Positions 29,663 to 38,399 are shown, counted from the first letter of the stretch. The stretch: 64,000 nt of DNA from Euryhalocaulis caribicus (GCF_000412185.1 NZ_ASJA01000014.1:1-64000); one strand, 5' to 3'. Notes: a model not told the origin generated them from the letters alone. Numbers and translations are program-made.

Positions 29663-30220
29663 TTACCTTAGGTATTCTTCGTCAGTGACCGGTTCGAGCC
29701 ACTCGACATTTTCCCCGTCCAGCTTCTCCTGAACAGCGATGTGCGTCATCTCCGCATCCGGCGTTGCGCCGTGCCAGTGTTTCTTGTCCCGCGGGCAATC
29801 CATGACGTCCCCGGCTTGGAACTCGACCTTGGGTCCGCCTTCGACCTGGGTCCAGCCAACGCCGCTTGTCACGATCAGAAGCTGGCCAAGCGGGTGTTTG
29901 TGCCAGTTGGTCCGGGCGCCCGGTTCAAACGTAACACGAGCGGCCGTGACATTGGACGGCGCCTCGGGATCGTTCACGATCGGCTCAATCCAGGCCTTGC
30001 CGGTGAACCACTCGGCCGGTCCCTCAATGGTTGCGGGATCGGCGTGCCGTAGGATCTTCATGGGGGTGTCTCCGTTTGAATCTTCTGTGCCGGCGGACGC
30101 CGCCGCGCAGCCTGTGAGAAAAGCGCCCAGCGTGAGCGCTGCAGCCAGCCGGGCGGCGGCGCCGCTCCATCGGCGGGAAACGCCGGCGGATATGATCGGA
30201 TTGTTCCTGTTCGTGGCCAT
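29663..30220 (-). CDS. Cupin-domain protein, probably a lipoprotein
   Basis: A cupin fold (about 75-160) is shown by the metal-binding histidine pair in NWHKHPLGQLL and a C-terminal KKHWHGA. The full 185-residue reading begins with a lipoprotein-like signal ending LTGC (about residue 38), placing the protein outside the cytoplasm. An internal ATG at 30061 has a GGAG ribosome site 8 bases upstream and would give a 132-residue cytoplasmic cupin. Both products may exist. Cupins of this type (with NWH-x-H) are often near aldehyde or lactone enzymes; it lies directly after an alpha/beta hydrolase gene on the same strand. Confidence 0.8.
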   Translation of the reverse strand: MATNRNNPIISAGVSRRWSGAAARLAAALTLGAFLTGCAAASAGTEDSNGDTPMKILRHADPATIEGPAEWFTGKAWIEPIVNDPEAPSNVTAARVTFEPGARTNWHKHPLGQLLIVTSGVGWTQVEGGPKVEFQAGDVMDCPRDKKHWHGATPDAEMTHIAVQEKLDGENVEWLEPVTDEEYLR

Positions 30221-30246
30221 GCCTATCGAACTCCTTGCTTGATGAT

Positions 30247-30292
30247 CCCGCCGCCGCGTCCATTCGGTCAGCGGCGGCGGGCTTTGTTTTTT
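30247..30292 (+). terminator. Plus-oriented intrinsic terminator between two minus-strand genes
   Basis: Arms CCCGCCGCCGC (30247-30257) and GCGGCGGCGGG (30271-30281) are perfectly complementary across a 13-base loop and are followed by CTTTGTTTTTTC. The T-run is on the plus strand, although both flanking genes are read from the minus strand, so it would stop antisense transcription. Confidence 0.6.
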
Positions 30293-30306
30293 CTCGGGCT
30301 CGCGCG

Positions 30307-31353
30307 CTAGAGGTTCGTCTCGAAGAACGTCTCGAGCTTATCCCAGGGGATGAGTTCCACACGGTCGTAGAGGTCGACATGTCCGGCGCCGGGGACGAGG
30401 ACCAGTTCCTTCGGCTCCGCCGCGCGCGCGTAGGCGTCTTGGCTGAATTCAATGGAGTGCGCCTGGTCTCCGGTAATGAACATCATCGGACGCGGGGAGA
30501 TCGTCTGGATGTCGTTGAGCGGATAGAAGTTCATGAACTTGACGTTGCTCGACAGGGTCGGGTGCGTCGTCAGCTCCGGCGAAGAACTTTCCGGCGTGTA
30601 TTCGCCCCGCGGCGTGCGATAGAAATCATAGAATTCACGCTGGATCGGATGCGTATCCCCGGTCAATTCGTGGACCGTGCCGCCCGTATATTCCATTTCG
30701 CCGCCTTCATATTCGACATAGCGTTGCTCCACCGCGTCCGCGATGACCGCCTTACGCTGTTCAAGCGTCTGCGAATTGTTGAGGGCATTCCGGGTCGCGC
30801 CGCCCATGTCGTACATGCTGACCGTGGCGATAGCTTTCAGCCGTGAATCGATCTTCGCCGCGGCGATCGAAAAGCCGCCGCTGCCGCAGATTCCGATCAC
30901 GCCGATGCGTTCGCGGTCAACAAAGCCTTGGGTTCCAAGGAAATCGACCGCGGCGCTGAAGTCCTCGACATAAATGTCAGGAGCCACGGCATTGCGCGGT
31001 TCGCCGGCGCTCTCGCCCCAGAAGGAGAGGTCAAAGGAGAGGGTCACATAGCCCATCTCCGCCATTTTCTGGGCGTAGAGATTGGCGCTCTGTTCTTTCA
31101 CCGCCCCCATCGGGTGACCGACGATGATGGCCGGGTATTGCTTCGTCTCGTCGAAATCCTCCGGCGTGAACAGATTTCCGACAACTTGCATCTTGTACTG
31201 ATTATCAAAGGCGACCTTCTGCATGGCGACCTCCTGGCTGCGGTAGAAATTGTCAGCCCCGTCAGACAGGTCCTGGGAAACGGCCGGGGAGCTGACCACC
31301 GACATCAGGACAAGCGCGCTGGCGATAGAGCCAGTGAGTTTCAGCTTGCGCAT
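30307..31353 (-). CDS. Exported alpha/beta hydrolase with Cys nucleophile elbow
   Basis: The 348-residue protein has a signal peptide (about 1-26, ending PAVSQ). The nucleophile elbow reads GICGSGG, so Cys replaces the usual Ser, as in dienelactone-hydrolase-type enzymes. Catalytic Asp (in MFITGDQAHS) and His (in PGAGHVDLYD) can be located. Length and organisation match exported DLH-like hydrolases commonly found next to AraC-type regulators and cupins. The substrate is unknown. Divergent from the AraC gene, with 228 bases between. Confidence 0.85.
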   Translation of the reverse strand: MRKLKLTGSIASALVLMSVVSSPAVSQDLSDGADNFYRSQEVAMQKVAFDNQYKMQVVGNLFTPEDFDETKQYPAIIVGHPMGAVKEQSANLYAQKMAEMGYVTLSFDLSFWGESAGEPRNAVAPDIYVEDFSAAVDFLGTQGFVDRERIGVIGICGSGGFSIAAAKIDSRLKAIATVSMYDMGGATRNALNNSQTLEQRKAVIADAVEQRYVEYEGGEMEYTGGTVHELTGDTHPIQREFYDFYRTPRGEYTPESSSPELTTHPTLSSNVKFMNFYPLNDIQTISPRPMMFITGDQAHSIEFSQDAYARAAEPKELVLVPGAGHVDLYDRVELIPWDKLETFFETNL

Positions 31354-31581
31354 TTCGAGCTCCGTTCGCTGAGAATGGATCGTTCGGGCCCAGGGCCGTT
31401 GAGCGGCCCCGGCAACGCTCTGAACGTATCGCAGCCGGCTCGCAGAGCGTTAGCGCGATCCTTTCCAATTCTTGCCTATTTCTATTTGTATGGATAATTT
31501 CGGATTGTAGCGCGGAGGAACGAAATGCTAGGTTTGGCTTCATTCCGGGAATAGAAAAATGGATATTAATTATAAATAGCA
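31354..31581. promoter_or_regulatory. Divergent hydrolase/AraC control region with a 9-codon leader frame
   Basis: The region is AT-richer than its surroundings near the AraC gene. A GGAGG at 31514-31518 lies 6 bases before an ATG that opens a 9-codon frame ending in TAG at 31552-31554, 27 bases before the AraC start, which itself has no ribosome site. The minus-strand hydrolase promoter must also lie here. No clear -35/-10 pair was found. Confidence 0.4.
31525..31554 (+). other. Nine-codon leader ORF with ideal ribosome site
   Basis: The frame reads ATG to TAG, nine sense codons, with GGAGG six bases upstream. It is in the leader of the AraC-family gene and ends 27 bases before that gene's ATG. 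Whether it is translated, and whether it affects the downstream gene, is not known. Confidence 0.35.
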
Positions 31582-32517
31582 ATGACTTATAATAAACCAA
31601 GCGCAGGAAAAAGCGAGCGAAACCCTTCAGCGGGGTCCGCCGCGTTCGCAAAACGAATTGCCAAATGGACCGCCGGCAAGAACCAAGCGGACACGCCGGT
31701 CCCAGGGCTGACCCTGCATCGCTGGCCGCATCCGACCGAACCGACCAGTTACATGCTCGCCCCCAGCATCTGCCTCATCGGGCAGGGGCGGAAGCGGCTT
31801 TTCCTGGGCGACAACGCCTATGTGTATGACGCCTCTCAATTCCTGATCACGTCGGTCGACCTGCCGGTAGTGTCGCAGATCATCGAGGCGACAAAGGGGG
31901 CGCCCTATCTCGGCCTCACACTGGAGCTCGATCTGAAGGGCATCGCCCGGATGATGCTGGAGCGTGAACGCCCGCCGCAGAAACAACCGGTCAATCGTGG
32001 CGGAATCGCCGTCAGCGAGGTGTCACCGCCGCTGCTTAACGCGATCGAGCGCCTGATCGATCTTCTGGAGTCCCCGGAGGACATCCCCGCGCTGGCGCCC
32101 CTCCTCATGCAGGAAATTTCCTACCGCCTGCTGATCGGCGAACAGGGCCCCCGCCTTTATCAGCTTATATCCGCCGAAAGTCATAGCTACCGTATTGCCC
32201 GCGCCATCGACTGGCTGAAGGACAATTTCGACAAACCGCTGAGGGTCGGGGATCTCGCGTACAGGGCGGGATTGAGCAGTTCGGCGTTTCACAATCACTT
32301 CCGCGCCTTAACGGCGATGAGCCCGCTTCAGTATCAGAAGAAAATGCGCCTCAATGAGGCCCGCCGCCTGATGTTTACAGAACATCTGGGCGCGTCAGAC
32401 GCGGCGTTCGAAGTCGGCTATGAAAGCCCGACGCAGTTCAGCCGGGAATATAGCCGCATGTTCGGCGCGCCCCCGGCCCGGGACATCCAGAATCTGATAC
32501 AGGAAACCGCGCGCTAG
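31582..32517 (+). CDS. AraC-family transcriptional regulator
   Basis: The 311-residue protein has an N-terminal AraC_N-type cupin-like sensor domain (about 45-170, with SICLIGQGRKRLFLG) and a C-terminal double helix-turn-helix (about 205-305), the second helix region near ASDAAFEVGYESPTQFSREY (20 residues, PTQFSREY being the conserved end). It probably senses an organic compound and controls the divergent hydrolase-cupin pair. No Shine-Dalgarno precedes the ATG; the nearest one serves the 9-codon frame upstream. Codon use is somewhat less GC-biased at its 5' end. Confidence 0.93.
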   Translation: MTYNKPSAGKSERNPSAGSAAFAKRIAKWTAGKNQADTPVPGLTLHRWPHPTEPTSYMLAPSICLIGQGRKRLFLGDNAYVYDASQFLITSVDLPVVSQIIEATKGAPYLGLTLELDLKGIARMMLERERPPQKQPVNRGGIAVSEVSPPLLNAIERLIDLLESPEDIPALAPLLMQEISYRLLIGEQGPRLYQLISAESHSYRIARAIDWLKDNFDKPLRVGDLAYRAGLSSSAFHNHFRALTAMSPLQYQKKMRLNEARRLMFTEHLGASDAAFEVGYESPTQFSREYSRMFGAPPARDIQNLIQETAR

Positions 32518-32537
32518 GCTTTTCGCCGGAGCCTAGT

Positions 32538-33902
32538 CTAGTAGGCCAGCGTCTTGAAGACCGGGTCCACGTCCTCGCCCCACTCATTATAGTAGGAGTC
32601 GAGAAGCGCCTCCGCCGGGGTGACGCCGCTGTCCGCGATTTCCTGTATTTCGTCCAGGAACAGCGACTCATTCTCGCCATGCGCGTTGAGGCGCTCACGG
32701 CGGCTGAGGCCCTGGCGCGAAATATCCAGCGCCTGTTTTGCGATATCCTGCAGCGTACGGCCGCGGAACGGGGTTTTCAGGGCGATGCGCGCGGCTTCCA
32801 TGCGCATGGTTTCGCGCTCTTCCGCCGTCCAGTCCTTCACCAGATCCCACGCCGCGTCGAGGCTGGCGGAATCATAAAGAAGCCCCACCCAGAACGCCGG
32901 CAGGGCGCAAAGGCGGCACCACGGCCCGGAATCCGCGCCGCGCATTTCCAGGAACGTCTTCAGCCGCACTTCCGGGAACAGCGTGGAAAGATGGGTCTCC
33001 CAGTCGCCGATATTGGGCCTCTGGCCGGGCAGTTGCGGCAGCTTGCCGTCCAGAAAATCGCGGAAGCTTTCCCCGGCCGCGTTGATCAGCCGGCCATCGC
33101 GCACCACCAGATACATCGGCGCGTCCAGGGCCCAGTCGACATATTGCTCGAACCCGAAACCGTCCTCGAAGGCAAAGGGCAGCGTGCCGGTGCGCGCCGC
33201 GTCCGTATCGGTCCAGATATGGGAGCGGTAGGACAGGAACCCGTTCGGCTTGCCGTCCGCGAACGGCGAGTTGGCGAACAGCGCCGTGGCAATCGGCTGC
33301 AGCGCCAGCGCCACGCGCAGCTTCTTCACCATGTCCGCCTCGTCCGCGAAATCCAGATTGGCCTGCACGGTGCAGGAGCGGAACATCATCTGATGGCCCA
33401 GCGCGCCGACCCTGGGCATGTAGTCCCGCATGATCTTGTAGCGGGCCTTGGGCATGAGCGGCGTGTCTTCCAGGCTCCATTTCGGCGAGAAGCCGAGCCC
33501 CAGAAACCCCGCGCCGATCTCGTCGGCGACCGTACGCACCTCTTTCAGGTGGCGATTCACCTCCGCGCAGGTCTGGTGCAGGGTTTCCAGCGGCGCGCCG
33601 GACAACTCGAACTGTCCGCCCGGCTCAAGCGTGACGGAGCCGCCATTGCGTTTCAGCGCCACCGGCTTGCCGTCTTCGGCGACAATTTCCCAGTCGAATC
33701 GCGCCATGCCCTCCAGCATCTTGCGCACGCTGGGACCGTCGCTCTCATAGTGAAGCGGTCCATGATCGGCGAGCCGGAAGCCGAACTTCTCGTGCTCTGT
33801 GCCGATGCGCCATTCGGATTGAGGCTTGCCGCCCTGGGCCAGCGCCTCGATCAGGTCGGATTTCGACTCGATAGGCCGATTGTTTTCGAAATTGGCGGAC
33901 AT
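32538..33902 (-). CDS. gshA: Glutamate-cysteine ligase
   Basis: The 454-residue enzyme joins glutamate and cysteine in the first step of glutathione synthesis. It is of the alphaproteobacterial/plant GCS2-like type (starts [14 protein letters not shown], then [11 protein letters not shown] at about 34-44, a GGQFELSG stretch near 95, [14 protein letters not shown] near 178, MRGADSGPW near 319). An upstream ATG at 33962 gives a non-conserved extension. Located downstream of rsmE on the same strand with a 76-base gap. Glutathione from here would feed the frmA/fghA pathway and the GST in the same window. Confidence 0.95.
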   Translation of the reverse strand: MSANFENNRPIESKSDLIEALAQGGKPQSEWRIGTEHEKFGFRLADHGPLHYESDGPSVRKMLEGMARFDWEIVAEDGKPVALKRNGGSVTLEPGGQFELSGAPLETLHQTCAEVNRHLKEVRTVADEIGAGFLGLGFSPKWSLEDTPLMPKARYKIMRDYMPRVGALGHQMMFRSCTVQANLDFADEADMVKKLRVALALQPIATALFANSPFADGKPNGFLSYRSHIWTDTDAARTGTLPFAFEDGFGFEQYVDWALDAPMYLVVRDGRLINAAGESFRDFLDGKLPQLPGQRPNIGDWETHLSTLFPEVRLKTFLEMRGADSGPWCRLCALPAFWVGLLYDSASLDAAWDLVKDWTAEERETMRMEAARIALKTPFRGRTLQDIAKQALDISRQGLSRRERLNAHGENESLFLDEIQEIADSGVTPAEALLDSYYNEWGEDVDPVFKTLAY

Positions 33903-33978
33903 GCGGCCTCGGACGGCTTGTGAGTAATAGCGGGAGTTAGGACGCGGCCCCGGACTTCGCAAGCGCGCAACCGCAAAC

Positions 33979-34707
33979 TTAGTCCCAATCGCCCCATGCG
34001 CTCTGGATCAGCGCCAGCGCCGCGGCGGCGGCGGTGTCGGCGCGCAGAATGCGCGGGCCAAGGCTGACCGGCCGCACGAAATCCAGCGATTTCAGGCGCG
34101 CCCGCTCATCCTCGGAAAACCCGCCCTCCGGCCCGATCAGAACGGCGAGTTTGCCGGTCTCCAGTCCGCCCAGCGCCTTCAGCATCGGCGGAACCTCCCC
34201 GCCCTCATCGCAATAGATCAGCGGCCGCGCCGCGTCCCAGCCGTCCAGCGTCTGATCCAGGGTCCGCGCCTCCGCGATATCGGGCAGGTCCAGCCGTTCG
34301 GTCTGTTCGGCGGCCTCCCGCGCCAGCGCCTCCATGCGGTCCATGCGCACGCGCTCGCTGTTGGTATAGCGCGTGAAGACCGGCGCGATGCGCGCCGCGC
34401 CCAGCTCGGTCGCCTTTTCGACAATGAAGTCCGTGCGGGATTTTTTCACCGGCGCGAACAGCAGCCACAGATCGGGCGGCGCATGTTGCGGACGCGTCTG
34501 TTCCGCCAGCTTTATCGTGGCTGCGCGCTTGGTCGCCTGCGCGACTTCGGCGCGCCATTCGCCGTCCTTTCCGTTGAACACGCGCACCGGATCGCCGTCC
34601 TTGCGGCGCATGACATTGACCAGGTAATGCGCCTGATCCTTCTCCAGCGCGATTTCCGCGCCTTTTCCCAGCGCGGCGTCGATGAAAAGTCGTGGAACAA
34701 CGGCCAT
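33979..34707 (-). CDS. rsmE: 16S rRNA (uracil1498-N3)-methyltransferase
   Basis: The 242-residue SPOUT-class methyltransferase modifies U1498 of 16S rRNA. An N-terminal PUA-like domain is followed by the trefoil-knot domain with [15 protein letters not shown] and the [11 protein letters not shown] (about 193-203) and [11 protein letters not shown] (about 217-227) motifs that form the S-adenosylmethionine site. Length is standard. Divergent from the dehydrogenase gene, with 63 bases between starts. Confidence 0.95.
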   Translation of the reverse strand: MAVVPRLFIDAALGKGAEIALEKDQAHYLVNVMRRKDGDPVRVFNGKDGEWRAEVAQATKRAATIKLAEQTRPQHAPPDLWLLFAPVKKSRTDFIVEKATELGAARIAPVFTRYTNSERVRMDRMEALAREAAEQTERLDLPDIAEARTLDQTLDGWDAARPLIYCDEGGEVPPMLKALGGLETGKLAVLIGPEGGFSEDERARLKSLDFVRPVSLGPRILRADTAAAAALALIQSAWGDWD

Positions 34708-34770
34708 ATCTGGCGTCTTATCAGGGGCGAACGCCCCGTCAACGCTCCGCCCTTCAGAGAGGTCCGCGCC

Positions 34771-36135
34771 ATGAGCCTGAAATCGGTCAATCCCGCCACC
34801 GGCGAAACCATCCAGACCTATGAGCCCACATCGGACGCCGATATCGACAAGGCGCTGACGCAGGCGGAGTCCTATTGCGCCAGTCTCAGGCGAACGGACT
34901 TCGCAAGCCGCGCGGAAAAGATGCGCAAGGCGGCCGATATCCTGGAGCAGGACAAGGACCGCTGGGCCAAGCTGATGACGTCGGAGATGGGCAAGACCAT
35001 CACGGCGGCCCGCGCCGAGGCTGAGAAGTGCGCCTGGGCGTGCCGCTTCTATGCCGACAACGCGGAAAGCTTCCTCGCCGACGAGGCAATCGAGGCGGAC
35101 AAGTCAAAATCCTTCGTGCGCCACCTGCCGCTTGGCCCGGTTCTGGCGGTGATGCCGTGGAATTTCCCGTTCTGGCAGGTCATTCGGTTTGCCGCGCCGG
35201 CCCTGATGGCGGGCAATGCCGGCGTGCTGAAACACGCCTCTAACGTTTCCGGATGCGCGCTGGCGATCGAAGAAATTTTCAAAAAGGCCGGCTTCGAGGA
35301 CGGCGCCTTCACCACCCTTCTGATCGGCTCTGACCGGGTCGAGCGCGTCCTGAAGGATGACCGCATCAAGGCGGCCACCCTGACCGGGTCCGAGCCCGCG
35401 GGCTCCGCCGTCGCCGGAACCGCCGGCGCCGAAATCAAGAAAACCGTGCTGGAGCTTGGCGGTTCGGACGCCTTCATCGTCATGCCTTCCGCGGATCTGG
35501 AGAAAGCCGCCGAGATCGGCGTGAAGGCGCGCACGATCAATAACGGCCAGTCCTGCATCGCCTCCAAGCGCTTCATCGTTCACGAGGATGTCTATGAGGA
35601 TTACAAGGCGTTGTTCCTTGAGAAACTTCAGGCGCTGAAGGTCGGCGACCCGATGGACGGGGACACCGATATCGGCCCGCTCGTCTCCGAAAAGGCGCGC
35701 GAGGATATCCACGCCCAGGTGTTCGATTCCATCGAGGCTGGCGCCGTGCGCACATGGGGCGCGGAGGTGATGGACGGGCCCGGCGCTTTCTACCGGCCCG
35801 GCATTCTGGAGGAGATATCCCCCGGCTCCCCCGCCTATGACGACGAGATTTTCGCCCCCGTCGCGCTATTCTTCCGCGCGGTCAATCTGGACCGCGCCAT
35901 CGCGCTGGCCAATGACCATCGCTATGGCCTGTCCTCGGTCATCTGGACGAAGGATGAGGCGGAGCAGGAACAGGCGATCGAACGCCTGCAGGCCGGCGCC
36001 ACCTTCATCAATGACATGACGGCCTCCGACCCGCGCCTGCCCTTTGGCGGCGTCAAGAAGTCCGGCTATGGCCGGGAGCTGGCTCAGGACGGCATCCGCG
36101 AATTCGTCAATCGCAAGACCGTGGCGGCGGGCTGA
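34771..36135 (+). CDS. NAD(P)-dependent succinate-semialdehyde dehydrogenase
   Basis: The 454-residue aldehyde dehydrogenase has catalytic Glu228 in LELGGSDAF and Cys262 in NNGQSCIAS, with the PWNFPFWQ Rossmann approach (about 130-137). It opens with SVNPATGE and has the FGGVKKSGYGRE end typical of the short Sad/GabD group, which oxidises succinate semialdehyde to succinate. Exact substrate is inferred by group. The start at 34771 follows AGAGAGG; an upstream in-frame ATG at 34483 overlaps rsmE and is rejected. Followed two bases later by an exported hydrolase. Confidence 0.92.
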   Translation: MSLKSVNPATGETIQTYEPTSDADIDKALTQAESYCASLRRTDFASRAEKMRKAADILEQDKDRWAKLMTSEMGKTITAARAEAEKCAWACRFYADNAESFLADEAIEADKSKSFVRHLPLGPVLAVMPWNFPFWQVIRFAAPALMAGNAGVLKHASNVSGCALAIEEIFKKAGFEDGAFTTLLIGSDRVERVLKDDRIKAATLTGSEPAGSAVAGTAGAEIKKTVLELGGSDAFIVMPSADLEKAAEIGVKARTINNGQSCIASKRFIVHEDVYEDYKALFLEKLQALKVGDPMDGDTDIGPLVSEKAREDIHAQVFDSIEAGAVRTWGAEVMDGPGAFYRPGILEEISPGSPAYDDEIFAPVALFFRAVNLDRAIALANDHRYGLSSVIWTKDEAEQEQAIERLQAGATFINDMTASDPRLPFGGVKKSGYGRELAQDGIREFVNRKTVAAG

Positions 36136-36137
36136 TC

Positions 36138-37163
36138 GTGACCCTGAAAACCGTTCTCGCCTCGCTCCTGCTGTTCGCCGCCGCGCCTGTCCTGGCCGCA
36201 GCGGATGAGACGCCGCCCGCTTACGGGCCGATGCTGGAAGGCTTCGATTACCCCTATCCCGTGCAGACGTTCGATTTCTCCTCACAGGGAGAGGACGTGC
36301 AGATGACCTATCTGGACGTCACGCCCGAGACGGCGAACGGCCAGACGATTGTCCTGCTGCATGGCAAGAATTTCTGCGCGGCGACCTGGGAAGGGGTGAT
36401 GGGGCCGCTGCTGGAAGCCGGTTATCGCGTCATCGCGCCTGACCAGATCGGCTTTTGCAAATCCTCCAAGCCCGCCGCCTATCAATATTCCCTGCACCAG
36501 CTGGCGGCGAACACGCATGCCCTGCTGGACTCTGAAAATGCCGGTCCGGTCATCGTCATGGGCCATTCCATGGGCGGCATGCTGGCCATGCGTTATGCGA
36601 TGCAGTTCCCGGATTCGACCGCCGGTCTGGTTCTGGTCAATCCGATCGGGCTGGAGGACTGGAAAGCGAAAGGCGTGCCCTATCTGGGCGTCGACGCCTG
36701 GTTTGAAAGCCAGAAGCAGACCAGCGCCGAGGGCATTAAAGCCTATCAGAAATCAACCTATTACGCGGGAGAATGGCGGGACGAGTATGACCGCTGGGTG
36801 GATATGCTGGCCGGAATGTATCGCGGCGATGAGAGCGATATCGTCGCCTGGAGCCAGGCCAGAACCACCGACATGGTCTTCACCCAGCCCGTGATCCACG
36901 AGCTGGAAACCATCACGGCTCCCACGCTTCTCTTTATCGGAGAGAAGGATAATACCGCCATCGGCAAGGGCTGGTCGCCAGAGGCCGTAAAGTCACGCCT
37001 TGGCGATTATTCGGTTCTGGGCGAGGACGCGGCGGGCCGTATTCCGCAAGCCCGCCTGATCGAATTCCCCGATCTCGCTCATTCGCCTCATATCCAGGCG
37101 CCGGAGCGATTTAATGCGCGCTTGCTGGACGAACTGGAATCATGGCCCGCCCCGGCGGACTAG
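36138..37163 (+). CDS. Exported alpha/beta hydrolase
   Basis: The 341-residue protein starts with GTG at 36138, two bases after the dehydrogenase stop. A signal peptide ends at about residue 20 (VLAAADE). Catalytic Ser is in GHSMGG, the oxyanion strand is LLHGKNFCAATW, and a C-terminal DLAHSPH supplies the His. It resembles haloperoxidase/epoxide-hydrolase-like alpha/beta hydrolases. Substrate unknown. Translational coupling to the dehydrogenase suggests one transcript. Confidence 0.87.
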   Translation: MTLKTVLASLLLFAAAPVLAAADETPPAYGPMLEGFDYPYPVQTFDFSSQGEDVQMTYLDVTPETANGQTIVLLHGKNFCAATWEGVMGPLLEAGYRVIAPDQIGFCKSSKPAAYQYSLHQLAANTHALLDSENAGPVIVMGHSMGGMLAMRYAMQFPDSTAGLVLVNPIGLEDWKAKGVPYLGVDAWFESQKQTSAEGIKAYQKSTYYAGEWRDEYDRWVDMLAGMYRGDESDIVAWSQARTTDMVFTQPVIHELETITAPTLLFIGEKDNTAIGKGWSPEAVKSRLGDYSVLGEDAAGRIPQARLIEFPDLAHSPHIQAPERFNARLLDELESWPAPAD

Positions 37164-37176
37164 AACCGGGCGCCGC

Positions 37177-37374
37177 CTAGACCGCCTTCTTGCCGGTTGG
37201 CGGTTCATGGTCGTTCGCCGCGTCGCGGCTCTCGATCTCACGGATCAAGGGCTCCAGCGCCGCATCCGGCTGCTCCAGCAGGGATGGCGCGTAACGCGAG
37301 GCGAGGCGCCGGCCAACGGCGCGAAACTGGGTATTGTCTGAGTCTGTCCGGCTCATAGCGGGTCCTTCGAGCAT
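37177..37374 (-). CDS. Small hypothetical protein behind a CtrA-like site
   Basis: A 65-residue, mostly polar protein (no membrane segment) with helical character in RAVGRRLASRYAPSLLEQ. The first ATG at 37374 has a very strong GGGGAGGG ribosome site; an internal ATG lies six codons later. The family is not recognised. A TTAA-N7-TTAA CtrA-type sequence lies about 40-50 bases upstream, so expression could be cell-cycle controlled. Its stop is 13 bases beyond the convergent hydrolase stop. Confidence 0.65.
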   Translation of the reverse strand: MLEGPAMSRTDSDNTQFRAVGRRLASRYAPSLLEQPDAALEPLIREIESRDAANDHEPPTGKKAV

Positions 37375-37407
37375 TCTGCCCTCCCCTGTGGCCAGGGTGG
37401 GGATATT

Positions 37408-37428
37408 AACCTTAATGACAGGTTAAAC
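37408..37428 (-). promoter_or_regulatory. CtrA-like binding site
   Basis: TTAA at 37414-37417 and TTAA at 37425-37428 are separated by exactly seven bases, the consensus for the cell-cycle regulator CtrA (TTAA-N7-TTAA). An additional TTAA at 37408-37411 adjoins. Reading the minus strand gives TTAACC with the second half site, closest to the known half-site. It lies upstream of the 65-residue gene and behind the bacterioferritin gene. Confidence 0.5.
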
Positions 37429-37492
37429 CGCTTCTATATCAGCGACTTGATTGCAGTAAGCGTTAATCCACATGCTGTGGACAGAGCAAGCC

Positions 37493-37972
37493 TCAGGTCT
37501 CGTTCGGCTCGGACTGCAGCAGGATGTACCGCTCGATACCGATGCGGCCGATCAGTTCGATCTGGGTTTCCAGATAATCGACATGGTCTTCTTCGGAGCG
37601 CAGGATATCGGCGAACAGATCGCGGCTGCCATAGTCGCGGACGCCCTCGCAATGCTCCACCGCGTCGCGATAGAGGATCAGCGCCTCTTTCTCCAACTCA
37701 AGGTCGCATTCCAGGATTTCCAGGACATCCTCGCCAATTTTCAGCTTGTTCAGGCGCTGAAGATTGGGAAGCCCGTCCAGGAACAGGACCCGTTCGATGA
37801 GCGTGTCGGCATGCTTCATCTCATCGATCGATTCTTCGTACTCCTTCTTGGCCAGGACAGAGATGCCCCAGTTCCCGAGCATGCGGGAATGAAGGAAATA
37901 CTGGTTGATCGCGGTGAGCTCGTGCGTCAGCGCGTCATTGAGATACTGGATAACTTTGGAATCGCCTTGCAT
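37493..37972 (-). CDS. bfr: Bacterioferritin
   Basis: The 159-residue protein is a heme-containing ferritin storing iron as a mineral in a 24-mer shell. It shows LNDALTHELTAINQYFLH, with the first ferroxidase Glu, and ESIDEMKHAD (about 47-56) with Met52, the heme ligand, followed by a third-helix EEDHVDYLETQIELI. Length is exact for the family. It is followed upstream on the same strand by bfd, whose product releases the stored iron. No termination signal is apparent between the two (46 bases). Confidence 0.97.
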   Translation of the reverse strand: MQGDSKVIQYLNDALTHELTAINQYFLHSRMLGNWGISVLAKKEYEESIDEMKHADTLIERVLFLDGLPNLQRLNKLKIGEDVLEILECDLELEKEALILYRDAVEHCEGVRDYGSRDLFADILRSEEDHVDYLETQIELIGRIGIERYILLQSEPNET

Positions 37973-38018
37973 GCAGGCATGCTAATCGCCGCCGGCGATC
38001 ATGGCCAGACGCCAATCT

Positions 38019-38213
38019 TCAGGCCGCGACAGTCTCGCGCAGCGTATCGCCCGTCTCGATCTCGCGCAGCATGCCCTCGATATGGTTCAGGCAGCCGCCA
38101 CAGCTGACTTCCACGCCGCAGCTGGCATGAACGTCCTCGGCCTTCTGCGCGCCGGTCTGGATGGCCTGACGCACGCTCTTGTCGTTCAGACGATTGCAGA
38201 GACAAACGATCAT
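38019..38213 (-). CDS. bfd: Bacterioferritin-associated ferredoxin
   Basis: The 64-residue [2Fe-2S] protein has cysteines at 4, 6, 38 and 41, exactly the four ligand positions of E. coli Bfd, in MIVCLC and CGGC. It reduces the heme of bacterioferritin to mobilise iron. The start at 38213 follows the family; an ATG at 38228 would add five residues. A Fur-like sequence lies just upstream, fitting iron-starvation induction. It is read before bfr on the same strand. Confidence 0.95.
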   Translation of the reverse strand: MIVCLCNRLNDKSVRQAIQTGAQKAEDVHASCGVEVSCGGCLNHIEGMLREIETGDTLRETVAA

Positions 38214-38227
38214 GGCCGTATCTTTCA

Positions 38228-38250
38228 TGCAAATGCGAATGATTGTCAAC
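38228..38250. promoter_or_regulatory. Candidate Fur/iron-response box
   Basis: TGCAAATGCGAATGATTGTCAAC (23 bases; key bases AAATGCGAATGATTGTC) resembles the AT-rich direct/inverted repeat of Fur boxes found before iron-regulated genes (ATGCGAATGATT core). It lies 14 bases before the bfd start, right where a promoter would be blocked. Confidence 0.42.
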
Positions 38251-38399
38251 CACATCTGTGAAACGCCCCCGCCCCGGCCCGGCGGCCCGCGCGCTGCGTT
38301 TAATAAAAGCTTGATCGTTTCGTCATGTTGGACTTAGCGTATTCGCGCGCCACGCGAAGAAATCGATTCGCGGGCGATAAAAAAATGGGGAGGCAAAGC

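Noticed and set aside
29739-30242. Plus-strand frame across the cupin gene ending just before the plus-oriented terminator
   Set aside because: Composition is that of a mirror frame (Cys/Ser/Pro-rich) without domain or ribosome site; only the possible antisense transcript is kept as a finding.
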